Positions 1 through 6,775 of a DNA stretch of 6,775 nucleotides are shown in pieces. A program made the position numbers and the translations under genes. The stretch is from positions 1 to 6,775 of the forward strand of contig JAJYFX010000102.1 of the NCBI GenBank assembly GCA_021785315.1, given 5' to 3'. Position 1 is the first letter of the stretch. Each line of letters begins with the position of its first letter. The notes under the pieces are model-generated. The model saw only the letters and a list, made by a program, of their open reading frames with translations, did no database searches and was not told the origin of the DNA. This DNA comes from Actinomycetes bacterium (lineage in GTDB: Bacteria; Actinomycetota; Acidimicrobiia; Acidimicrobiales; Acidimicrobiaceae).

Positions 1-161
1 TACTATGTTTCTCGGCAGTCTATAGTTCATTGAGGTATCCACAGAGGTTACGGTAGCTGATCCAGACAGAAATTGAAAGCCAAAGGTGTGCCGATTGCCA
101 AATAGGTCCTTTCGAGCAGGATTGGCGGGGAAGTGAGTTTGCGAATGTTGAGTGGGTATCG
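1..161 (+). other. Leader upstream of the PfkB kinase gene
   Basis: All three plus-strand frames entering from the left edge hit stop codons within about 60 bases, and none shows a recognisable protein C-terminus, so no upstream gene is supported. A TTGAAA at 73-78 resembles a -35 box, but the nearest A/T-rich -10 candidate (CAAATA, 99-104) is about 20 bases on, too far for a confident promoter. A bulged hairpin can be drawn from 97-110 and 118-126 (GCCAA and TCCT pairing with AGGATTGGC). Nothing resembles a tRNA or known riboswitch. Confidence 0.3.
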
Positions 162-1175
162 ATGAAGATCAACGTTGGGCGTTCGTTTGACGTTGTGGCT
201 CTTGGCAGTGCGATTGTGGACATGTTTTGCCGAGTGCCGGAAGGTTATGTGGAGGAACTTGGGATTAGGAAAGGTTCGATGCAGCTTGTTGGACCGGAAA
301 TGTCCAAATCCGTCACAAAAATTCTCGGTGAGGTTGAAATCAGAGGCGGGGGATCGGCAGCTAATACTCTTGTCGGGATGGCTTCGCTGGGTCACAGAGT
401 TGCATTGATCGCCCGGACTGATCTCGATGATTTTGGAGACCAATATGTTCGCGATCTCGTGAGATGGGGCGTGAAGGTGATTCGTCCCGACGTAGGGCAC
501 GATCTGGGGACCGGTCGCTGCCTTGTTATGGTGACGCCCGACGGCGAGCGGACAATGGCCACCTGGCTTGGCGCTGCCTCACACTTGCAGCTCGACGAGC
601 GTTCAAAGGCGGTAATAGCTGATTCGAAGGTTCTTTACATCGAAGGCTACCTATACGATCTGGAGACTACCAAGGCGCAGATTCACACAGCAATTGAGGT
701 TGCGCTCGAAAACGAGGTTCGGATCGCCCTTTCACTCTCTGATCCGTTTTGCGTGTCAAGGCATCGCGATGAGTTTTTGGACTTGATCGATGGGCCGGTA
801 TCTATCCTTTTTGCCAACAAGGAAGAGTCCCAAATACTTACAGGGTTAGACGATGTTGGCGAGACGGTGAAAATTCTGCAGAATAAATCTCTGGCTGGGG
901 CAGTCACTTTGGGCGCGCTGGGCGCCCTTGCCTATGATGTCTCGAGTAGCGTTTACGTTCCGGCGCGCACGGTGGATCCTGTGATTGACACTACCGGTGC
1001 CGGCGACCTGTTCGCCGCAGGCTATTTGCATGGGCTCCTCAATCACGACCAAAATGAAGTCGAGAAGTGCGGGTTATATGGCGTGCTATGTTCGGCTGAG
1101 GTGGTCTCACATTTCGGAGCAAGGCCCGACGTTGATTTGAAAATCCTTATGGATGAGTTCGATTCGTCCAGTTGA
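162..1175 (+). CDS. PfkB-family carbohydrate/nucleoside kinase (adenosine kinase-like)
   Basis: This 337-residue protein is a cytoplasmic kinase of the ribokinase/PfkB superfamily, which transfers the ATP gamma-phosphate to a sugar or nucleoside hydroxyl. The N-terminus has the usual first strand (FDVVALGSAIVD, about 9-20). PfkB signature 1 is the glycine-rich GGGSAANT at 62-69. Signature 2 is DTTGAGDLFAAGYLHG at 276-291, with Asp282 as the expected catalytic base and the anion hole formed by the TGAGD loop. The FANKEE segment (218-223) matches the family NxxE region that helps bind Mg-ATP. Length is normal. The KGSMQLV segment (37-43) and overall layout resemble proteins annotated as adenosine kinase, but ribokinase-like or other sugar specificity cannot be excluded from sequence alone. 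The ATG at 162 is preceded by a weak GAGTGG (150-155), and no in-frame start lies just upstream. The gene ends 11 bases before a convergent gene, so it appears to be the last or only gene of its transcript. Family assignment is firm; substrate is inferred. Confidence 0.93.
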   Translation: MKINVGRSFDVVALGSAIVDMFCRVPEGYVEELGIRKGSMQLVGPEMSKSVTKILGEVEIRGGGSAANTLVGMASLGHRVALIARTDLDDFGDQYVRDLVRWGVKVIRPDVGHDLGTGRCLVMVTPDGERTMATWLGAASHLQLDERSKAVIADSKVLYIEGYLYDLETTKAQIHTAIEVALENEVRIALSLSDPFCVSRHRDEFLDLIDGPVSILFANKEESQILTGLDDVGETVKILQNKSLAGAVTLGALGALAYDVSSSVYVPARTVDPVIDTTGAGDLFAAGYLHGLLNHDQNEVEKCGLYGVLCSAEVVSHFGARPDVDLKILMDEFDSSS

Positions 1176-1186
1176 GACTGCCGGGG

Positions 1187-1786
1187 CTATTCGGCCGTAT
1201 CATCCGGAAAGAAGTCAAGAGGCTGATCACTTAGACGAACCAGCATGGACGCGATCCACGGACCCAAGGGAGCCATTATGTTGGCGAGCTCGTCCTTTTC
1301 CGTTAGGGCGCTTTCTTCCAAGACAAGGTTTCCATCGAATCCAACCTCTAATTCGAATTCGCTGCGCAAGTCTTCGCCGGAACTGTTTTCGCTGGTGACA
1401 ACCGAAGATCTTTCCAAGAGAAATGCCAATGTCGGAGAAGATCTTTCATCGAGCGCGCCCAAGACCGTTCCGATTTGGGCTTGTGCAGTCATGTTCACGG
1501 CGCGAATGACCAATTCGATTCCGACCTCCAGTGGTTCTGGTTCACTGGCTCCGATCAGCCACGATCTATAGATGCTTTGACTCCAAACCGGCCATTCGAG
1601 ATTGATGTCAACCCTGAGATTCGATGGGTTGACTTCTCCTGGAAGCGCATATGAGTTTTCGTAATGAATGTCGCCGAGGAAGAAATCCAGCAGCAGGTGC
1701 TCCTGATCCGGGAGCTGCTCCAGCATGGCAGAATCGAAACTTTGGTGCATGGCATTGATGAGATCGTCAAAAACATGGTCAATCAT
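1187..1786 (-). CDS. Hypothetical acidic protein, 199 aa
   Basis: I do not recognise this family. The product is 199 residues, strongly acidic (37 Asp/Glu against 7 Arg and a single Lys) and has no cysteine. No signal peptide or transmembrane stretch is visible, so it is probably cytosolic. The N-terminal 45 residues look helical and acidic. Residues about 56-97 look like alternating strands around a Trp-rich patch (LEWPVWSQSIYRSW), a centre segment near 98-140 is followed by a Ser/Glu-rich linker, and the C-terminus has a hydrophobic stretch (IMAPLGPWIASMLVRL) before an acidic tail. Synonymous codon choice on this strand resembles that of the neighbouring genes and the frame is open throughout, which supports real coding over a shadow. 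It converges with the PfkB kinase and diverges from the phosphodiesterase gene, so it is transcribed alone. The ATG at 1786 has only a weak ribosome site; Met13 (codon beginning at 1750) is an alternative. No function is proposed. Confidence 0.72.
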   Translation of the reverse strand: MIDHVFDDLINAMHQSFDSAMLEQLPDQEHLLLDFFLGDIHYENSYALPGEVNPSNLRVDINLEWPVWSQSIYRSWLIGASEPEPLEVGIELVIRAVNMTAQAQIGTVLGALDERSSPTLAFLLERSSVVTSENSSGEDLRSEFELEVGFDGNLVLEESALTEKDELANIMAPLGPWIASMLVRLSDQPLDFFPDDTAE

Positions 1787-1798
1787 GTCTCAATAACT

Positions 1799-1814
1799 CT
1801 AGCTGATAGGCTAG
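1799..1814. repeat. Short inverted repeat in divergent intergenic gap
   Basis: CTAGC (1799-1803) and GCTAG (1810-1814) form a perfect 5-base inverted repeat with a 6-base spacer, inside the 54-base gap between the divergent acidic-protein and phosphodiesterase genes. Its position would suit an operator acting on one or both promoters. The arms are short and could arise by chance. No clear -35/-10 pair could be placed around it. Confidence 0.25.
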
Positions 1815-1840
1815 TTTTGGCTTTCGTGGATAAAAGTTGG

Positions 1841-2707
1841 ATGGATAGACGTTTAATTTCATATGCCCACCGCGGAGGTTCGTTCGAGGCGCCGTCTAGC
1901 ACAATAGGGGCGCTGCGCTATGCCTGCGAAGTGGGAGTTTCTGGTCTCGAATTGGATGTCCACACAACGGCCGATCGTGTGCTGGTGTGTTGTCATGACG
2001 ATGTGGTCGACACAACCACTGACGGCAAGGGTAAAATATCCAAGCTCAGCTGGAGCGATATCGAAGGCCTGAATGCCGGATACTGGTTCGTTCCACAGTC
2101 TGCGGCGAGCGATACCCAGGCGCGCTCTGTCGAGGAGTACATTTTCAGAAACGACCATTCGAACAAAGATATGACCAGATTGGCGCGGGTGGACGAGGTT
2201 TTAGATATATTTCCCGACCATATCCTCAATTTCGATATCAAATCCACCTCGCCATCGGTCGAGCCCTACGAAGGTGAGCTTGCAAGATTGATCCTTGACC
2301 ACGAAGCGCAAGACAGGGTCATAGTGAGCTCTTTTCTTGACTCGGCAATCTGGAGAATCCGACAAATCAGCCCGGATATTTGCACCTCGGCTGCTCCCGG
2401 CGAGATAAGCGAGTTTTACTTTACCCTCGTTTCCGGGCGCCAAGCGGCGATTGATGTCGCGCGGTTGGCGCCTTATGTCGCTTTTCAAATTCCATGGTTT
2501 TTTGGCGAGGTCGAATTGGCGACAAAGTACTTTGTCGAGGCGGCACACGCTGCCGGCAAAGCGGTGCACGTGTGGACGATCAATGATCGCTCGGGAATGG
2601 AGAGACTCATCGATATCGGGGTCGACGGTATTATCAGCGACCTCCCAAGCCTGCTGGTTTCTGTGGTCCGCGAGCGTGGCATGCATTATTTGTACAGGCC
2701 AAACTAG
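1841..2707 (+). CDS. Glycerophosphodiester phosphodiesterase (GDPD family)
   Basis: This enzyme is expected to hydrolyse glycerophosphodiesters, the deacylation products of phospholipids, to sn-glycerol 3-phosphate and an alcohol in a metal-dependent reaction. Counting from the ATG at 1841 (288 residues), the HRG motif is at 10-12, the metal-binding ELD at 37-39, and the second catalytic His at 52 (CCHDDVVDTTTDGKG). The third metal-ligand strand reads LNFDIKS (129-135), with Asp132 where Glu is more usual. The C-terminal barrel strands show VHVWTIND (242-249) and GVDGIISDLP (260-269), the classic end of the TIM barrel. The usual PENT after HRG is PSST here. There is no signal peptide, so the protein is probably cytoplasmic. 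The frame stays open upstream to an ATG at 1664, but that extension lies antisense to the acidic-protein gene and precedes the conserved first strand. No good Shine-Dalgarno precedes 1841; TTG 1817 and GTG 1826 are alternatives. mnmA follows after 36 bases, so this is probably the first gene of an operon with mnmA and ligA. Confidence 0.9.
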   Translation: MDRRLISYAHRGGSFEAPSSTIGALRYACEVGVSGLELDVHTTADRVLVCCHDDVVDTTTDGKGKISKLSWSDIEGLNAGYWFVPQSAASDTQARSVEEYIFRNDHSNKDMTRLARVDEVLDIFPDHILNFDIKSTSPSVEPYEGELARLILDHEAQDRVIVSSFLDSAIWRIRQISPDICTSAAPGEISEFYFTLVSGRQAAIDVARLAPYVAFQIPWFFGEVELATKYFVEAAHAAGKAVHVWTINDRSGMERLIDIGVDGIISDLPSLLVSVVRERGMHYLYRPN

Positions 2708-2733
2708 GCTGTATGGACGTCTTGTAATACCCG

Positions 2734-2739
2734 AAGGAG
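2734..2739 (+). promoter_or_regulatory. Shine-Dalgarno of mnmA
   Basis: AAGGAG lies 4 bases before the ATG at 2744, within the 36-base gap after the phosphodiesterase gene. Together with the conserved MKVLVAMSGG N-terminus it fixes the mnmA start. Confidence 0.8.
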
Positions 2740-2743
2740 TCGG

Positions 2744-3775
2744 ATGAAAGTTTTGGTTGCAATGTCTGGAGGTGTCGATTCCTCAGTGGCAGCCGCTCTT
2801 TTGGTCGAACAAGGCTTCGAAGTCGTGGGTGCAACGATGAAGCTTTGGGGTGGTTCCTCGGATTCTGGCTGCTGCTCCGTTTCGGATGTGGAAGACGCAA
2901 GAAGAGTGGCAGCCCAGATAGGCATAGACCACTATGTGTTCAACTTTACTGAAGAGTTTCAAGAGAAGGTAGTCGAGTTTTATGTGGACTCACATAGGAA
3001 TGGCCTGACGCCAAACCCATGTATTGAGTGCAATAGGCATTTGAAATTCGACACTTTTGTCGAGCGGGCCAAAATGCTCGGTTTCGACTTCGTTGCTACT
3101 GGTCATCACGCTCGCGTAACGAGAACTGACGGCGTGGCGAGGCTGGCGCGAGGGGCCGACCGGGCTAAGGACCAGTCGTATGTCCTATCCATGCTTTCCA
3201 GAGACAGGCTGGAGTACCTTCTGCTGCCTGTCGGAGAGATCACCAAGGACATGGTGAGAGAGATTGCGAAGGAGATGTCGCTGCGAACTGCACTGAAGCC
3301 TGATTCACAGGACGTCTGCTTCATTACCTCCGCTACGGGAAGAGACGGTTTTCTTGCAAAGAGAATCGAACTACATCCTGGCGCGCTCTTTGACCGGTCA
3401 TCCGGACAACGGGTGGGTGGGGTAGACGCTATTGAGCTTGTCACGATTGGCCAGCGCAAGGGACTGGGTACCCTGGGCGATGGCGCGGCCCGTTATGCAG
3501 TGGAAGTGGATTTGCCGGCCAGGAAGGTTGTTCTTGGCAGACAATCAGATTTGCTGGTGGACTCCCTTAGCTTTGGTTCTCTCACATTTTCTCATGACCC
3601 GGTCGAGGACGGAGAGGTGATTGAAGTTCAGGGTTCAGCACATGGCCGGCCATCGAGAGCGGTATTCTTCAGAGATAACGTGAAATTCGAGGCTCCTCAG
3701 AGGCGGGTGGCACCAGGACAGACGCTGGCATTTTATCGTCGCGATGTTGTAGTTGGTTCAGCGATAGTTTGTTAG
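2744..3775 (+). CDS. mnmA: tRNA-specific 2-thiouridylase MnmA
   Basis: MnmA uses ATP to adenylate C2 of wobble uridine U34 in the tRNAs for Lys, Glu and Gln, then inserts sulfur delivered as a persulfide, giving the 2-thio part of the modified uridine. The 343-residue product has the N-type ATP-pyrophosphatase loop SGGVDSS at 8-14. Next comes GATMKLWGG (29-37) and the GCCSVSD block (42-48) seen in actinobacterial-type members. The catalytic pair is Cys96 in PNPCIECNRHLKF and Cys192 in DSQDVCFI, both present, so the enzyme should be active. ATGHHAR (118-124) and KDQSYVLSML (142-151) are further family blocks, and TIGQRKGLG (234-242) marks the central domain before the C-terminal beta-barrel (about 265-343). 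Length is slightly short for the family but nothing is missing. The start is set by AAGGAG at 2734-2739. ligA begins 12 bases after the stop, which points to co-transcription. No sulfur-donor gene such as a cysteine desulfurase lies in the window. Confidence 0.97.
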   Translation: MKVLVAMSGGVDSSVAAALLVEQGFEVVGATMKLWGGSSDSGCCSVSDVEDARRVAAQIGIDHYVFNFTEEFQEKVVEFYVDSHRNGLTPNPCIECNRHLKFDTFVERAKMLGFDFVATGHHARVTRTDGVARLARGADRAKDQSYVLSMLSRDRLEYLLLPVGEITKDMVREIAKEMSLRTALKPDSQDVCFITSATGRDGFLAKRIELHPGALFDRSSGQRVGGVDAIELVTIGQRKGLGTLGDGAARYAVEVDLPARKVVLGRQSDLLVDSLSFGSLTFSHDPVEDGEVIEVQGSAHGRPSRAVFFRDNVKFEAPQRRVAPGQTLAFYRRDVVVGSAIVC

Positions 3776-5836
<2,061 letters not shown>

Positions 5837-5991
5837 ACGAGACGTCCAACATGATTCGGGCATTTGACGGATTGTGCGCGGATGGTTTTGCGAATGGGAT
5901 ATGGTGGACAGGAATTGCTTAAGGCAGCACTTGGTTTGATGATGCTTCAAGCGTACTTTGCGGCATTCGCATTTTGTGGAGAGGCCTTTTA
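5837..5991 (+). other. Intergenic gap with a possible coupled mini-ORF
   Basis: This 155-base stretch separates ligA from the kinase gene. I see no GC-rich hairpin followed by a T run, so there is no supported intrinsic terminator after ligA, and no convincing -35/-10 pair. It contains a short frame from ATG 5882 to TAG 5990-5992 encoding 36 residues, with a hydrophobic centre (ALGLMMLQAYFAAFAFC). The TAG shares its G with the GTG start of the kinase at 5992. No good ribosome site precedes 5882 (or the in-frame ATG at 5894), so it is treated as a candidate and not a called gene. Confidence 0.3.
5978..5984 (+). promoter_or_regulatory. Shine-Dalgarno supporting the GTG start of the kinase gene
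   Basis: GGAGAGG sits 7 bases before the GTG at 5992. It selects this codon over the in-frame TTG at 5974 and places the start 17 codons ahead of the conserved RYTLVAAIGQG kinase opening. Confidence 0.7.
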
Positions 5992-6775
5992 GTGTATACA
6001 GCACGGCTCCAGGAAAACATAGGGAAGATTCTTCACGGCCGTTATACCCTGGTAGCTGCCATCGGACAGGGCGCTTCCGGTGATGTGTATTTGGCGCAGG
6101 ACCTTTCTCTGGGGCGCAAAGTTGCCATTAAGCTGCTTCATTCCTCCCTGGCGGGCGACATGTTTTTCCTGAAGAGGTTCCAGTCTGAAGCCAAGTCCGC
6201 GGCGAGTCTCAACCACCCCAATATCATGAGGGTCTTCGACTGGGGTGAATCAGAAAGTACGCCGTATCTTGTCCTGGAGTATCTGGCCGGCGGTTCGCTG
6301 CGTGAGTACCTGAACAATGGGGAGCTGCTGACCGAGTCTCAGGCAGCGTCGCTCATGCTTCAGGTCGCACAGGGTCTCGCCTATGCACATGGCCGCGGAT
6401 ACGTCCATCGCGATATCAAGCCCGCAAACCTTTTGTTTGATGATGAAGCACGGATACGCATTGCCGATTTCGGCCTGGCCCGCGCCCTTTCCGAGGCGGC
6501 ATGGACCGAGCCGATAGGCACTTTGATGGGAACGGCACGATATGCCTCTCCTGAACAGGCATTGGCAAAGGAAAGTGATCGAAGCTCTGATGTCTATTCG
6601 TTGGGGCTTGTCATGTACGAGGCTATCCTCGGGTCTCTCCCGTTTACCGGAGACACCACAGTGTCATTGCTCATGGCGCGCATACATGGAGATGTCAGCG
6701 TTCCCGCCGAGACTGGAGCACTTGAGCCAATTTTGGCGTCGTGCCTCAAGTTGTCATCCAGCGACAGGGTTACCT
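5992..6775 (+). CDS. Serine/threonine protein kinase, PknB-like (3' end outside window)
   Basis: This is a Hanks-type kinase that phosphorylates Ser/Thr on protein substrates; 261 codons are visible and the frame is open at the window edge. The N-lobe has the glycine loop IGQGASGDVY (24-33), the ATP-anchoring Lys47 in VAIK and the helix-C Glu66 (QSEAKSAASLNHPNI). LVLEYLAGGSL (93-103) forms the hinge. The catalytic loop is HRDIKPAN (139-146) with Asp141, the metal-binding DFG is at 159-161, and GTARYASPEQA (180-190) is the P+1 loop and APE-like motif. SDVYSLGLVMYE follows. All catalytic residues are present, so the kinase should be active. It is an RD kinase, so autophosphorylation of the activation loop is expected, with Thr172, Thr177 and Thr181 as candidates. 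In PknB relatives a transmembrane helix and extracellular sensor domain often follow the catalytic domain; whether that holds here cannot be seen. The GTG start is supported by GGAGAGG. It is 155 bases downstream of ligA on the same strand, with no terminator visible between them. Confidence 0.95.
   Translation, partial: MYTARLQENIGKILHGRYTLVAAIGQGASGDVYLAQDLSLGRKVAIKLLHSSLAGDMFFLKRFQSEAKSAASLNHPNIMRVFDWGESESTPYLVLEYLAGGSLREYLNNGELLTESQAASLMLQVAQGLAYAHGRGYVHRDIKPANLLFDDEARIRIADFGLARALSEAAWTEPIGTLMGTARYASPEQALAKESDRSSDVYSLGLVMYEAILGSLPFTGDTTVSLLMARIHGDVSVPAETGALEPILASCLKLSSSDRVT

Noticed and set aside
48..500. Minus-strand 150-codon open frame overlapping the leader and the PfkB gene
   Set aside because: Most of it is antisense to the clearly conserved PfkB N-terminal half, and the translation (His/Ser/Asn-rich) looks like a reverse-complement shadow.
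1180..1195. GCCG-8-CGGC inverted repeat at the convergent gene ends, considered as a bidirectional terminator
   Set aside because: The stem is only 4 base pairs and no T run follows on either strand.
1404..1447. 11-base direct repeat GAAGATCTTTC at 1404-1414 and 1437-1447
   Set aside because: Both copies lie in frame inside the minus-strand gene and encode similar ERSS peptides. Two short copies are not enough to call a repeat element.
1245..1571. Plus-strand 108-codon open frame between the PfkB and phosphodiesterase genes
   Set aside because: It is wholly antisense to the 199-residue minus-strand gene, its translation is Ser/Pro-rich without any family signature, and codon choice favours the minus-strand frame.
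5851..5922. 23-codon open frame from ATG 5851 after ligA
   Set aside because: It has no ribosome site and no recognisable content, and it overlaps the better mini-ORF candidate in another frame.

Overview
The window carries six protein-coding genes, one of them cut by the right edge, and no sign of mobile DNA, CRISPR or structural RNA genes. GC content is moderate, start codons include TTG and GTG, and the MnmA N-terminus (SGGVDSS, then a GCCSVSD block and PNPCIECNRHLKF) looks like the actinobacterial form. A Hanks-type Ser/Thr kinase and a mnmA-ligA pair also fit Actinomycetota. A moderate-GC lineage such as Acidimicrobiia is a reasonable guess, but this rests on motif memory and not on a search.

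Left part (1-1786): a 161-base leader without a supported gene, then a PfkB-family carbohydrate or nucleoside kinase on the plus strand (162-1175). It is followed, convergently and after only 11 bases, by a minus-strand gene for an unrecognised, very acidic 199-residue protein (1187-1786).

Middle part (1787-5836): a 54-base divergent gap leads into a plus-strand cluster that is probably one operon. It holds a glycerophosphodiester phosphodiesterase (about 1841-2707), the tRNA 2-thiouridylase mnmA (2744-3775) and the NAD+-dependent DNA ligase ligA (3788-5836, TTG start). Gaps are 36 and 12 bases, and mnmA and ligA each have a good Shine-Dalgarno sequence. The products act in unrelated processes (phosphodiester catabolism, wobble-uridine thiolation, DNA nick sealing), so the link is probably shared housekeeping expression.

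Right part (5837-6775): a 155-base gap with no obvious terminator contains a short open frame for a hydrophobic peptide. Its stop overlaps the GTG start of a PknB-like serine/threonine protein kinase, whose catalytic domain is nearly complete before the window ends.

Most of the window is ordinary housekeeping DNA and I found no convincing new system. The items most worth a second look are the unknown acidic protein, the possible coupled mini-ORF ahead of the kinase, and a few substitutions in usually conserved motifs of the ligase and phosphodiesterase.
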